The notes beneath the pieces were generated by a model, which searched no databases, was not told where the DNA came from, and saw only the letters and a list, made by a program, of their open reading frames with translations. Of a stretch of 47,080 nt of DNA, positions 16,557 through 25,193 are shown one piece after another. Made by a program: the position numbers and the translations under genes. The stretch's first letter is position 1; each line of letters opens with the position of its first letter. Source of the stretch: UBA940 sp031547885 (lineage in GTDB: Bacteria > Bacteroidota > Bacteroidia > Bacteroidales > Rikenellaceae); assembly GCA_031547885.1 (NCBI GenBank), contig JAVBRO010000027.1, positions 1 through 47,080 of the forward strand, in the 5' to 3' direction.

Positions 16557-17030
16557 AATGGAGAGTGTCTATCCGCCGACGAGGGAACTACCTTATAATT
16601 TAATGATTATTTCTTCTCTTTTCCACTTTTGGCCGGCAAAAGTGGAGCAAAAGCCGGCCCACGTTCCAAAAATCTACTCCGCCTCGCCTAAAACGGTACC
16701 CCTTGAGCTAACGCGGAGCTATCGCACATGGGGACTTCCGTTTTATTCTTCGTCTGCGCTTACGATTTTTGAAAAGTGGGAATCCCGCACAAGCTGGCGC
16801 TTGTGTAAAAATGTATTACAATTTTTTATTTCACGGTTGAAAGCCGTGCGCAAATCCGAGTTACGAAAAAGGCGTAAAGCGGCCGGCGGCTAAAAGCGCG
16901 AAAATGGGGCCGGTTTGCTTGCAAACCCGCGATTAGGCGCCCATTTTCAGCGTTAGATGTCAGGCCGTAGACTTTTTCGTGCCTCGGCGAATTTTTGTTA
17001 CTTTTTGTTCGTCAAAAAGTAATTAAGAAA
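16557..17030. repeat. Long non-coding hairpin-rich repeat region
   Basis: No credible gene lies between 16534 and 17064. The stretch starts near hairpin CCACTTTT GGCCGGC AAAAGTGG (16623-16645) and ends near hairpin TTACTTTTTG TTCGT CAAAAAGTAA (16998-17022). Between them are CACGGTT GAA AGCCGTG (16832-16848) and a block (CTAAAACGG, CGCACATGGGGACTTCCGTT) that aligns by eye with 40086-40262. Reading frames in it lack any protein-like pattern. Confidence 0.7.
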
Positions 17031-17064
17031 AACAAAACGTTGCGGCCGTTGCCACCCGCCGTTA

Positions 17065-18117
17065 TCACTGCAAAATGCCGAATTTGTAGACTATTTTCTG
17101 GATATACCTTTCACCCGGCCTTAACGACTGGTCGGGGAAATTCGGATGGTTGGGCGCATCGGGGAATCCCTGGCACTCGAGGGCTACACCGTCACGGTTG
17201 TCATACGGACGTCCGCTGATGCCCGCGGGCGAACCCTGCAGAAAGTTGCCCGTATAGACCTGGATCCCCGGCTGCGAGGTCAGCACCGTCATCTTGCGCC
17301 CGCTCGCCTCGTCAGCCAGCCAGCCGGCTTCTGCCAGAATATTCTTCTTCCAGCCGTCGATCGCCCAGCAGCGGTCGTAGCCCGCCGCCTCGGTGATCTG
17401 CGGATAATCGGCGTCGATGTCGCGGCCCAGGGTCTTCGGCTCCCGGAAATCCATCGGGGTCCCCTCGACAGGCCATATCTCGCCCGTGGGAATATTGTCG
17501 GGACGGGTCGGAACGAAGTTCGAGGCGTTCAGTTGGAGTATCTGCCCCAGCACGCTGCCGCTGTCCTCGCCCGCAAGGTTGAAATAAGCGTGGTTGGTGA
17601 AGTTCACCACCGTAGGGGCGTCTGTCTCGGCCGAATAGACTATTTCCAGTTCGTTATCCTCGCTCCAATAGTAAGCCGCCTCGGCTATCAGGTTGCCGGG
17701 ATAGCCCTGGTCGCCGTCGGGACTGGATATCGAGAATACGACGCGGTTCAACTCTACGCGCGCCTCCCACACCTTGTTGGCAAGGGTTCCGGGGCCTCCG
17801 TGAAGCTGGTTCTGTTTCTCATTGGGAACGAGCTTGAATTCCTTGCCGTCGAGAGTGAAGCGCGCCCCTCCCATGCGGTTGGCGTAGCGGCCGACGCTCT
17901 TGCCCATGAACGGGCCGTCGCCGAAATAGCTCTTGAAATCGTTGTAGCCCAGCGCCACATCCGCGAGTTTTCCGCCGCGGTCGGGCACCTTCACCGACAC
18001 GAGCGCCGCACCCAGGTTGGTCACCTGGATCGACGCGCCAGAATCGTTCGTCATCGTATAGAGGACTATCACCTCTCCCTCAGGGGTAAAACCCCACACA
18101 TCTTGAATTATTTCCAT
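17065..18117 (-). CDS. galM: Aldose 1-epimerase (mutarotase)
   Basis: A 350-residue protein that interconverts alpha and beta anomers of glucose or galactose. The start is at MEIIQDVWGF; the frame stays open upstream, but family similarity begins here. Landmarks: LGAALVSVKVPDRGG, GRYANRMGGARFTLDG, NQLHGGPGTLANKVWEA, NHAYFNLAGEDSG with the catalytic His, and ALECQGFPDAPNHPNFP with the catalytic Glu. No signal peptide, so cytoplasmic. Its first 10 bases overlap the end of the nucleotidyltransferase gene upstream, so they form one operon, possibly sugar-nucleotide or galactose metabolism. Confidence 0.95.
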   Translation of the reverse strand: MEIIQDVWGFTPEGEVIVLYTMTNDSGASIQVTNLGAALVSVKVPDRGGKLADVALGYNDFKSYFGDGPFMGKSVGRYANRMGGARFTLDGKEFKLVPNEKQNQLHGGPGTLANKVWEARVELNRVVFSISSPDGDQGYPGNLIAEAAYYWSEDNELEIVYSAETDAPTVVNFTNHAYFNLAGEDSGSVLGQILQLNASNFVPTRPDNIPTGEIWPVEGTPMDFREPKTLGRDIDADYPQITEAAGYDRCWAIDGWKKNILAEAGWLADEASGRKMTVLTSQPGIQVYTGNFLQGSPAGISGRPYDNRDGVALECQGFPDAPNHPNFPDQSLRPGERYIQKIVYKFGILQ

Positions 18118-19022
18118 AATTTTTCCGGATAAACGCCTTCGGCGATGAGCTGGCGTATGCGTTCTTCGACCATCGGTTTGTCGGCCTTGTAGGTGACGCC
18201 GAACCACTTTGCGGATGTCGGCAGCACCTTCATCGAAGCCGCGCCGCTGTTTACGAGTTCGTTGACCATCAGAGGAATATAGAATTCAGCCTTGAGATTA
18301 GCCATGTTGTCTTTGAGGAAAGTCTTGAAATATTTCTCAGAGTGCCGGAAGTAGTCGGGCGTGAAGCCGAACATGTTCATCGACACGGGGGTGCTGTCGG
18401 CCAGGGGCTGCTGCGCTCCGTTCTCGTCGACGAAAACGATCTGCCCGCTGTCGAGCCGCTCGATACCGTGGCGCTCGGTCATCGAGGTGAGGTTGCCGTC
18501 GGCATCCTCGCTGCATATCCCGCGCGAGACAGTGCCGTTCTCCGAGATCGTGTTGCTGATCCGGAAACCGACCATAGCATATTTGTTTTCCTTGCCGTGG
18601 AGCGTCTGCAGATATTTCCCGAGCGAGGCGTAGGAATCCTTGCCATAGAAGTCGTCGGCGTTGATCACGGCGAAAGGCTCGTTGACGGCGCTTTTGGCCA
18701 TCATCACGGCGTGGTTCGTCCCCCACGGTTTTTCGCGCCCTTCGGGAACGGAGAATCCATCGGGCAGGTAGTCCAGCTCCTGAAAAACGAATTCGACCGC
18801 GATCTTACCTCCGAAACGTTCGGGCGAGAAGACTTCGCGGAAATCTTTTTCGAAAGAGTGGCGGATGACAAAAACCACCTTGGTGAAACCGGCGCGGATG
18901 GCGTCATAGATCGAATAATCTATGATCGCCTCGTTGTGGGGGCCTACCCCGTCCATTTGTTTAAGCGAGCCGTAGCGCGAACCCATTCCGGCCGCAAGAA
19001 CTACAAGTGTCAGGTCTGACAT
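18108..19022 (-). CDS. Sugar-phosphate nucleotidyltransferase family protein
   Basis: A 304-residue protein. The N-terminal LVVLAAGMGSRYGSLKQMDGVGP is the NTP-binding loop of nucleotidyltransferases that make NDP-sugars. Further landmarks are PWGTNHAVMMAK and PFAVINADDFYG, with the metal-binding Asp pair near residue 110. The C-terminal third departs from GalU and RmlA, so the sugar is not predicted. It is co-transcribed with the mutarotase (10-base overlap) from a TATCTTTG box. The frame extends upstream of 19022 but no domain similarity continues there. Confidence 0.85.
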   Translation of the reverse strand: MSDLTLVVLAAGMGSRYGSLKQMDGVGPHNEAIIDYSIYDAIRAGFTKVVFVIRHSFEKDFREVFSPERFGGKIAVEFVFQELDYLPDGFSVPEGREKPWGTNHAVMMAKSAVNEPFAVINADDFYGKDSYASLGKYLQTLHGKENKYAMVGFRISNTISENGTVSRGICSEDADGNLTSMTERHGIERLDSGQIVFVDENGAQQPLADSTPVSMNMFGFTPDYFRHSEKYFKTFLKDNMANLKAEFYIPLMVNELVNSGAASMKVLPTSAKWFGVTYKADKPMVEERIRQLIAEGVYPEKLWK

Positions 19023-19091
19023 AATAAATACTGTTTTATAGGGTTTATTTATTCGGATAACTAACAAATTGGTTTTCCGGCGGGGGTGGGA

Positions 19092-19099
19092 CAAAGATA
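19092..19099 (-). promoter_or_regulatory. Bacteroidetes -7 box (TATCTTTG)
   Basis: Perfect TAnnTTTG on the minus strand, about 70 bases before the nucleotidyltransferase start. It immediately borders a heptad array. Confidence 0.55.
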
Positions 19100-19102
19100 A
19101 TA

Positions 19103-19237
19103 AATTACGAATTACGAATTACGAATTACGGACTAAAAATCATTTTCAAATAGATGATATGAGTTGCAAGTTCCTGCGAAAACCAAAAAACAATGCCCCA
19201 TATCCCTGCAATTCGTAATTCGTAATTCGTAATTCGT
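19103..19237. repeat. Inverted pair of perfect heptad arrays
   Basis: Four perfect AATTACG units at 19103-19130 face four perfect inverted units (AATTCGT on the plus strand) at 19210-19237 across a 79-base unique-looking spacer. They could form a 28 bp stem. The pair occupies the divergent gap between the nucleotidyltransferase and the LytM operon, between the two promoters. The spacer contains no gene. Confidence 0.92.
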
Positions 19238-19248
19238 AATTCTTTTTT

Positions 19249-19256
19249 TACCTTTG
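19249..19256 (+). promoter_or_regulatory. Bacteroidetes -7 box (TACCTTTG), very close to the start codon
   Basis: Perfect TAnnTTTG with only seven bases between it and the ATG at 19264. The transcript would be leaderless, or the ATG at 19276 (leader about 12 bases) is the real start. Confidence 0.6.
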
Positions 19257-19263
19257 TTCCTCA

Positions 19264-20157
19264 ATGCGTACACCTATGGGCATTAATCTGAAAACAGGGA
19301 TCAAATCGTGGTGGCAGGGGTTCTCCGCCAAGCAGAGGCTGTCGGTGACGGACTCCGGCGACGGGCACGAACGCTGGTACATGTATATCAGCCCGCTCAG
19401 GATATTGATAGGGTTCGTAGCGCTCGTGCTGATGCTGTTCATCATCGTCATCCTCGTGGTAGCCTACACCCCGATAATGGACACCATCCCCGGCTATCCG
19501 GGCAGCAAATCGCGCGAAATGCTGGTGCGCAATATCATGCGGCTCGACTCGCTCGAACGCGAAATGAACCATCTCACGGTCTACAGCGACAACATTGCGC
19601 TTATCATGGAAGGTAAAACGCCAGTCATACGCGACGTTTCGCGCATCGGCGACTCCATCGAGATACAGGACAAACGGCTGATTGCGCCCAGCGCTGCAGA
19701 CTCCATACTCCGCGCCCAGATGGAAGGCGTGGGGGCATACAGTCTTTCGGCTTCGGCGGCGGCAAGCCGCATCTCGAAAAGCACGGCCGACCTGGTGCCG
19801 CCGGCACAGGGGCTCGTCCAGACCCATTTCAGCCCCGTGCAGGGACATTTCGGCGTTACGGTCATCACCACCTCGAACCAGCCGGTAGTGGCCGTCCGTG
19901 AGGGCAGCGTCATACTGAGCCTGTGGACCCCCGAGGATGGCTATATCGTGCAGATACAGCATCCTGACAACCTTGTTTCCGTCTATAAGCACATTTCTCA
20001 GGTGCAGCGCACAGTGGGGACCCGCGTGAGGGCCGGCGAGATCATCGGCATAGCGGGTGAAACGGGCGAGAAGGGTTTCGACTCGTCGGGACCGTTCGGG
20101 TTCGAACTGTGGTATAACGGAACGCCCGTAGATCCCGAAAATTACGTCATATTCTAA
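19264..20157 (+). CDS. Membrane-anchored degenerate LytM/M23 domain protein
   Basis: A 297-residue protein with one transmembrane helix (about 45-69), a periplasmic helical linker, and a C-terminal LytM-type domain (about 185-297; VVAVREGSVILSLWTPEDGYIVQIQHPDN, LVSVYKH, VRAGEIIGIAGETG). The zinc ligands are incomplete: the HxGxD motif is HFGVT (195-199, Asp lost) and the HxH motif is FGF (278-280, both His lost). It is therefore likely inactive as an endopeptidase, like the EnvC/NlpD amidase activators. The start is 19264 or 19276. It heads an operon with dxr, rseP and radA, with dxr two bases away. Confidence 0.88.
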   Translation: MRTPMGINLKTGIKSWWQGFSAKQRLSVTDSGDGHERWYMYISPLRILIGFVALVLMLFIIVILVVAYTPIMDTIPGYPGSKSREMLVRNIMRLDSLEREMNHLTVYSDNIALIMEGKTPVIRDVSRIGDSIEIQDKRLIAPSAADSILRAQMEGVGAYSLSASAAASRISKSTADLVPPAQGLVQTHFSPVQGHFGVTVITTSNQPVVAVREGSVILSLWTPEDGYIVQIQHPDNLVSVYKHISQVQRTVGTRVRAGEIIGIAGETGEKGFDSSGPFGFELWYNGTPVDPENYVIF

Positions 20158-20159
20158 CG

Positions 20160-21377
20160 ATGAGGCAGCGTATCGCAGTTCTGGGCTCGACAGGGTCGAT
20201 CGGCGAGCAGACGCTCGACGTGCTGCGGCTGCACAGCACCCTTTTCGAACCGATAACGCTCGCAGCCAACCGCAACTGGCGCAGGCTGGCCGAGCAGGCG
20301 CGCGAGACGGAACCCGACAGCGTCATCATCGCCGACAAAACATACTACGCCGACCTGAAAGCCGCTCTGGCCGACCTGCCCGTCAAGGTTTACGCAGGCG
20401 CGGAAGCGATCGAGCAGATAGTGGCCGAATCGAACGTCGATATAGTAGTGAATGCCCTTGTAGGCTACGCCGGACTGATCCCGACGGTGAGAGCCGTCGA
20501 GGCCGGGAAGAGAGTGGCGCTGGCCAACAAAGAGAGCCTCGTCGCGGCAGGCGAACTGGTGATGAGGCTGGTGCACAAAAACCGTGTGCCGCTGCTGCCG
20601 ATAGACTCTGAACATTCTGCCATACTGCAGTGCCTCGCCGGGGAACAGATGCCCGTCGAACGTGTCATACTGACGGCGTCGGGAGGCGCTCTGAGGGATT
20701 GGCCTGCGGATAAAATGGATGAAGTGACCGCTGCCCAGGCGCTCGCCCACCCAAACTGGAACATGGGCCCGAAGATCACCATCGACTCGTCGACGCTGAT
20801 GAACAAGGGTTTCGAGGTGATCGAGGCGCACTGGCTGTTCGGACTGCCGCCGGAAAAGATAGACGTGCTGCTTCACCCGCAGTCGATAGTCCACTCGATG
20901 GTGGAGTTCGCCGACGGCGCGATCAAGGCGCAGATGGGGGCCCCCGACATGAAGGTGCCGATACAGTACGCGCTGACTTTTCCGCACCGGTTGCCGTCGG
21001 ATTTTCCGAGGCTGTCGTTCGCCCGCCATCCGCAACTGACCTTTGCCGAAGTGGACAGAGTGAAATATCCGGCGCTCGACATCGCCTACCGGTGCCTTGC
21101 CGAGGGCGGAACGGCGTGCTGCGCGCTCAATGCGGCGAACGAGGTTGCCGTGGCCGCTTTCCTCGAAAAACGAATAGGCTACACCGGCATCGTGAGAACC
21201 ATCGAGGAGACCCTCGGGCGTATCGGAAACGTCATGCAGCCCACGCTCGACGACTATATAAACTGCAACGACGAAGCGATACGCATCGCTGAAGCGATAA
21301 TTACGAATTACGAACCGACGACAAGCCGAGTGCAATCAAACTCGTTTGAATTGCCGAGGCGCGAAGGAGGAAAATAA
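20160..21377 (+). CDS. dxr: 1-deoxy-D-xylulose 5-phosphate reductoisomerase
   Basis: A 405-residue protein, the first committed enzyme of the MEP isoprenoid pathway. NADPH-binding GSTGSIGEQTLDV is at 8-20; ALANKESLVAAG, DSEHSAILQCL, HPNWNMGPKITIDSSTLMNKGFEVIEA and HPQSIVHSMVEF follow. The flexible-loop motif usually read as SGGPFR is SGGALRD here. The last 27 or so residues (ITNYEPTTSRVQ and following) are translated from a heptad array and a dispersed repeat, not from family sequence. It follows the LytM gene by two bases and precedes rseP. Confidence 0.96.
   Translation: MRQRIAVLGSTGSIGEQTLDVLRLHSTLFEPITLAANRNWRRLAEQARETEPDSVIIADKTYYADLKAALADLPVKVYAGAEAIEQIVAESNVDIVVNALVGYAGLIPTVRAVEAGKRVALANKESLVAAGELVMRLVHKNRVPLLPIDSEHSAILQCLAGEQMPVERVILTASGGALRDWPADKMDEVTAAQALAHPNWNMGPKITIDSSTLMNKGFEVIEAHWLFGLPPEKIDVLLHPQSIVHSMVEFADGAIKAQMGAPDMKVPIQYALTFPHRLPSDFPRLSFARHPQLTFAEVDRVKYPALDIAYRCLAEGGTACCALNAANEVAVAAFLEKRIGYTGIVRTIEETLGRIGNVMQPTLDDYINCNDEAIRIAEAIITNYEPTTSRVQSNSFELPRREGGK
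21299..21376. repeat. Heptads plus dispersed repeat forming the dxr 3' end
   Basis: Two AATTACG heptads (21299-21312) are followed by a block (GAGTGCAATC, ACTCGTTTGAATTGCCGAG, GAAGGAGGAAAA) that aligns by eye with the repeat downstream of the initiator tRNA. Together they encode the non-conserved tail of Dxr. Confidence 0.7.
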
Positions 21378-21389
21378 GTGAAGCAAATT

Positions 21390-21408
21390 AATTACGAATT
21401 ACGAATTG
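21390..21408. repeat. Short heptad array abutting the rseP start
   Basis: Two AATTACG units plus a partial third end immediately before the rseP ATG, so the leader of rseP is repeat-derived. Confidence 0.75.
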
Positions 21409-22746
21409 ATGGAAGTAATAATCAAAGTACTGCAGCTGATACTGAGCCTGTCGCTGCTCATATTCGTCCACGAACTGGGACACTATTTCACAGCGAGGAT
21501 GTTCGGCATCCGCGTGGAAAAATTCTACCTTTTCTTCGACGCGGGCGGATTTTCGCTCTTTAAATTCAAGATCGGCGAGACCACCTTCGGGATGGGCTGG
21601 GTGCCTTTCGGAGGCTACTGCAAGATCTCGGGAATGATCGACGAGAGCATGGACACCGAGGCGATGAAACAACCGCCCAAACCATACGAATTCCGTTCGA
21701 AACCGGCATGGCAGAGGCTTATCGTGATGGTCGGCGGCGTGGTGATGAACGTCGTCACGGCTTTCGTCATCTTCACCGGCATGAGCTGGCACTGGGGCGA
21801 CGCATACGTCGACAACCGCGACCTGACATGGGGCTACTCGTACAACGAACTCGCACATGAAATAGGTTTCAAGGATGGCGACCGGATCGTGAGCTTCGAC
21901 GGCGTTCCCGTGGAAGGCGACTTCTACAGGGTCTACCCGGATATGATGATCAACCAGGTAAAGAGCGTCACGGTCAATCGTGCGGACAGTCTGGTCAATA
22001 TCGTCATTCCTGTGGAAAGCATATCGCAGATGCTCGACAGCAAAGAATTCATGGCGCCCCGCACGCCGTTCGTGGTGGGAGTTGTGGCTAAAGACGGCGG
22101 CGCAGCACAGGCCGGGATGCAGACCGGCGACAGCCTTGTGGCTTTCAACGGAGTGCCGATGGAGTTCTTCGACCAGTACCAGAAAGCGCTCGCAGGGGTT
22201 AAAGGCGGCCGGGCCGATATTACCGTAATACGCGACAGCTCCGACGTGAAAGTTCCCCGCGTGCTCAGCGTCCCGGTATCCGAAGAGGGAAAAATAGGCG
22301 TGAACTCAAGCCCCCTCAACCGCTACTTCCCCATACAGGCATATGACTACACTTTCTGGCAGTCGATACCGGCAGGTCTCCACAAGACCGGCAACGAAAT
22401 AAGCGGCTACTGGAACCAGCTGAAACTGATCGTCAAACCGGAGACCAAGGCTTACCAGTCGCTCGGGAGCTTTATCTCGATCGGCAACATCTTCCCCGGA
22501 CAATGGGACTGGTATTCGTTCTGGCGCGTCACCGGATTCCTTTCGATAATCCTGGCGGTAATGAACATCCTGCCCATACCGGCGCTCGACGGCGGACACG
22601 TGCTGTTCCTGCTGTGGGAGGTCGTCACCCGGCGGAAACCGAGCGACAAATTCATGGAATGGGCGCAGATAGTGGGCCTCGTGCTGCTGTTCGCCCTGCT
22701 GATATTCGCATTCGGCAACGACATTTACAGATTCTTTATTAAATAG
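21409..22746 (+). CDS. rseP: Site-2 protease, RseP family
   Basis: A 445-residue intramembrane zinc metalloprotease. HELGH lies in the first helix (about 22-26), and the second metal motif NILPIPALDGGH is near the C-terminus. At least one PDZ domain sits between them (about 190-260; VGVVAKDGGAAQAGMQTGDSLVAFNGVP), with a second PDZ-like stretch before it (IGFKDGDRIVSFDGVPVEG). In other bacteria such proteases release anti-sigma factors from the membrane; no sigma/anti-sigma pair is in this window. A TTG three bases upstream is in frame, but ATG 21409 is preferred. It lies in an operon with dxr and radA. Confidence 0.95.
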   Translation: MEVIIKVLQLILSLSLLIFVHELGHYFTARMFGIRVEKFYLFFDAGGFSLFKFKIGETTFGMGWVPFGGYCKISGMIDESMDTEAMKQPPKPYEFRSKPAWQRLIVMVGGVVMNVVTAFVIFTGMSWHWGDAYVDNRDLTWGYSYNELAHEIGFKDGDRIVSFDGVPVEGDFYRVYPDMMINQVKSVTVNRADSLVNIVIPVESISQMLDSKEFMAPRTPFVVGVVAKDGGAAQAGMQTGDSLVAFNGVPMEFFDQYQKALAGVKGGRADITVIRDSSDVKVPRVLSVPVSEEGKIGVNSSPLNRYFPIQAYDYTFWQSIPAGLHKTGNEISGYWNQLKLIVKPETKAYQSLGSFISIGNIFPGQWDWYSFWRVTGFLSIILAVMNILPIPALDGGHVLFLLWEVVTRRKPSDKFMEWAQIVGLVLLFALLIFAFGNDIYRFFIK

Positions 22747-22768
22747 GCCGGAACGCCGGCAGCGATTT

Positions 22769-24136
22769 ATGGCTAAGGTTAAGAAGGCATACTTTTGTTC
22801 AAGCTGCGGCAACGAACAGGCTAAGTGGATGGGACGCTGCCCTGTCTGCGGCGAATGGAACACGTTTGCCGAGGAGATCATCTCCAAGGAGACCGACAGC
22901 CGCAGCCTTGTCAAAAGCACGCCCACAAAACCACAACAGATCAAGGAGATACAGCGCGACGAACTGCGCCGCATCAACCTCGGCATCGGCGAAGTGAACC
23001 GCGTGCTCGGTGGTGGGATGGTTCCCGGATCGTTCATCCTGCTGGGCGGCGAACCGGGCATCGGCAAATCCACGCTTTCGCTGCAGATCGCCCTCGGAAG
23101 CCACGGACTGAAAACCCTCTACGTTTCGGGCGAGGAGTCTCCCCAGCAGATAAAAATGAGGGCCGAAAGGGTTGGAGAGCAGAATGACGACTGCTACGTT
23201 TACGCCGAAACACTGTTGGAAAACATCATCGCCCAGGCCGACGCCCTGCAGCCCGACCTTGTGATCGTGGACTCGATCCAGACCATGTACACCGACCTTC
23301 TGGACTCGTCACCGGGCAGCGTTTCGCAGATCCGCGAGTGCGCCGCCACGCTCCTGAAATACGCCAAGACCCACGACACATCCATAATCATCATCGGCCA
23401 TATCACTAAGGACGGCTCCATCGCCGGCCCGAAGATACTGGAACACATAGTGGACGTGGTGCTCTCGTTCGAGGGCGACAACAATAATATTTACCGCATT
23501 CTTCGCGGCGTGAAGAACCGTTTCGGGGCGACCTTCGAGATCGGCGTCTTCGAGATGCGCGGCGAGGGGCTGGTCGAGGTGGCGAACCCGTCGGAGATAC
23601 TGCTGAGTGACTACGAAGAACAACTGAGCGGGATCGCCGTGGGCGCTGCCGTGGATGGTATTCGGCCATATCTTATCGAGACGCAGGCACTTGTGAGCAA
23701 CGCCGCTTACGGAACGCCCCAGCGTTCGGCCACGGGTTACGATATGAAGCGGATGAACATGCTGCTGGCCGTGCTGGAAAAGCGCGTGGGAATGAAGATG
23801 TACACCAAGGACGTTTTCCTCAACTTCGCAGGAGGCTTCCGCGTCGCCGACACGGGACTCGACCTTGCGGTGGTGGGGGCGGTCATTTCATCGTACTTCG
23901 ACCGCGAGATCGCCTATGGCGTCTGCATGGCCGGAGAGATAGGGCTGTCAGGCGAGGTTCGTCCGGCTCCGCGCAGCGAACAGCGCATCAGCGAGGCGGC
24001 GCGACTGGGATTCAAGCGGATAGTCGTTTCTGGCTACCTGCGCAAAAGCCTGCCGAAACCACCCAAAGGCATCGAGATCGCCTATATCAACCGCGTCGAC
24101 GAACTGCCGAAGTACATCTGGGAAACCGGAGAGTAA
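22769..24136 (+). CDS. radA: DNA repair protein RadA (Sms)
   Basis: A 455-residue protein acting in branch migration during homologous recombination. The N-terminal zinc finger (CSSCGNEQAKWMGRCPVCGEW, about 10-30) is complete. RecA-type ATPase motifs are Walker A GGEPGIGKSTL (about 92-102) and LVIVDSIQTMY as Walker B, and the RadA-specific KNRFGAT follows. The C-terminal Lon-like domain runs from about residue 285 (VNAAYG-type SNAAYGTPQRSATGYD, GGFRVADTGLDLAVVGAVISS, GEIGLSGEVRP). It is the last gene of the operon and ends at a convergent terminator. Confidence 0.97.
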   Translation: MAKVKKAYFCSSCGNEQAKWMGRCPVCGEWNTFAEEIISKETDSRSLVKSTPTKPQQIKEIQRDELRRINLGIGEVNRVLGGGMVPGSFILLGGEPGIGKSTLSLQIALGSHGLKTLYVSGEESPQQIKMRAERVGEQNDDCYVYAETLLENIIAQADALQPDLVIVDSIQTMYTDLLDSSPGSVSQIRECAATLLKYAKTHDTSIIIIGHITKDGSIAGPKILEHIVDVVLSFEGDNNNIYRILRGVKNRFGATFEIGVFEMRGEGLVEVANPSEILLSDYEEQLSGIAVGAAVDGIRPYLIETQALVSNAAYGTPQRSATGYDMKRMNMLLAVLEKRVGMKMYTKDVFLNFAGGFRVADTGLDLAVVGAVISSYFDREIAYGVCMAGEIGLSGEVRPAPRSEQRISEAARLGFKRIVVSGYLRKSLPKPPKGIEIAYINRVDELPKYIWETGE

Positions 24137-24137
24137 T

Positions 24138-24177
24138 AAAACAGTATGACCTGCCTTTTGGCAGGTCATACTGTTTT
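24138..24177 (+). terminator. Shared bidirectional terminator, 18 bp stem
   Basis: Positions 24138-24155 pair perfectly with 24160-24177 around a TTTT loop, with A and T runs at the two ends. It starts just after the radA stop and overlaps the last two bases of the convergent gene's stop codon. Confidence 0.93.
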
Positions 24178-24760
24178 AAGGCATCCATTCTATCACGCCG
24201 TCCGCCGGATTTTCCATGCGCCACCGCGCGAATTCGTCCCAGGTGCGCACCCCGCCGTCCAGAACGGCTTTGTAGTACTCTATACCCATGACGCTTTCGC
24301 CGGCGGGAGCGTCGTATTTCAGTTGAAGGATCGTCCGGCGGGTTTCGGGCGTCAGAAGCTCCATGATGCGGTCGGCGACGCGCTCCATATAGCCGTCGTA
24401 GCGCGAACCGCGGTGGATGTGTATCATATCGAACTTCCACCGGCTGCCGTCCCGCGCTTCGTAATCCGCATGCCACTCGATGCACTCCTCGACGGTGTCG
24501 ATGAGGTTCACGTACTGTATCGCCCGCACGCCCGGAACCTCGGCGAACCGCGCCATCGCAGCGAAACTGCCGGCGACGGTCAGCGGATCGGAATAAATGT
24601 GAAGGTCGATGTCGAGATTCCGAGCCATCAGGCCCATACGTGCCGAGCCGACGAGGTGCGGTTCCGCCCCCGCCGAACGCCAGATATCCATGATGCCGGT
24701 CTGTTCGATGATTTCGCGGGCGCGCCGTTGGTTTTGTTCCGCAAGTTCGAGAATGTCCAT
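24176..24760 (-). CDS. Nucleotidyltransferase-fold protein, function unknown
   Basis: A 194-residue soluble protein. HLVGSARMGLMARNLDIDLHIYS (about residues 35-57) resembles the G-S ... D-x-D core of nucleotidyltransferases, with Asp50 and Asp52 as likely metal ligands, and FDMIHIHRG (about 108-116) could hold the third acidic residue. The C-terminal half is helical (PETRRTILQLKYDAP, GIEYYKAVLDGGV). Similar proteins are, as I recall, common in Bacteroidales, but I know of no established activity. Transcribed alone from a TATTTTTG box, convergent with radA. Confidence 0.7.
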   Translation of the reverse strand: MDILELAEQNQRRAREIIEQTGIMDIWRSAGAEPHLVGSARMGLMARNLDIDLHIYSDPLTVAGSFAAMARFAEVPGVRAIQYVNLIDTVEECIEWHADYEARDGSRWKFDMIHIHRGSRYDGYMERVADRIMELLTPETRRTILQLKYDAPAGESVMGIEYYKAVLDGGVRTWDEFARWRMENPADGVIEWMP

Positions 24761-24788
24761 AGCCGCAGCTTTTTTAAGAAAGGGATAT

Positions 24789-24796
24789 CAAAAATA
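24789..24796 (-). promoter_or_regulatory. Bacteroidetes -7 box (TATTTTTG)
   Basis: Perfect TAnnTTTG on the minus strand, 28 bases before the start codon at 24760. Confidence 0.55.
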
Positions 24797-24903
24797 ACCA
24801 AAATCGCCAATTCCACGAAAACCGACATCTCTTTTTATGTTTTTTGACCCCGATCTGTACATTTTGGCGCGTGGTTTGCTGCATTTGTACAAAAAGCAGG
24901 CAT

Positions 24904-25176
24904 ATGAAGAATCACGCAAACAGATTTTATATGGCAGTCATGACGGCATTGATGCTGGTATTCCTGTTGCCCTCATGTTCCACACAGGTCAGAGTGCAGA
25001 AAAGGCCCCATCAGGACCCGTCGGTAGATGTGTATATGCAGGGCGGTTACTACCCTTACAACCGTAACTACCGCAAAAGCAAATCTCTGCCTCCCGGCCA
25101 GGTCAAAAAAGTCACAGGATCGCAGTCGGCCGCACCATACGCGCCGGGGCATAACAAGAAAAAGGGAGGCCGGTGA
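24904..25176 (+). CDS. Small basic lipoprotein
   Basis: A 90-residue protein with a lipoprotein signal (MAVMTALMLVFLLPSC, Cys at about 25). The mature part is short, disordered-looking and rich in Tyr, Lys, Pro and Gly (YMQGGYYPYNRNYRKSKSLP). The start at 24904 is chosen from the signal peptide; the frame extends 60 bases upstream without lipoprotein character. The last codons (KKKGGR) lie inside the terminator stem. Unknown function. Confidence 0.7.
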   Translation: MKNHANRFYMAVMTALMLVFLLPSCSTQVRVQKRPHQDPSVDVYMQGGYYPYNRNYRKSKSLPPGQVKKVTGSQSAAPYAPGHNKKKGGR

Positions 25177-25188
25177 AAGCCTCCCTTT
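25161..25188 (+). terminator. Hairpin overlapping the small lipoprotein stop
   Basis: Stem AAAGGGAGGC (25161-25170) with its complement (25179-25188), 8-base loop containing the stop codon, a short T run after. It serves the lipoprotein gene and probably also the convergent receptor gene ending at 25194. Confidence 0.85.
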
Positions 25189-25193
25189 CCGTT

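Noticed and set aside
16558..16893. Small frame in the repeat region at 16.6 kb
   Set aside because: Encoded by hairpin repeat sequence, no start signal, no protein-like pattern.
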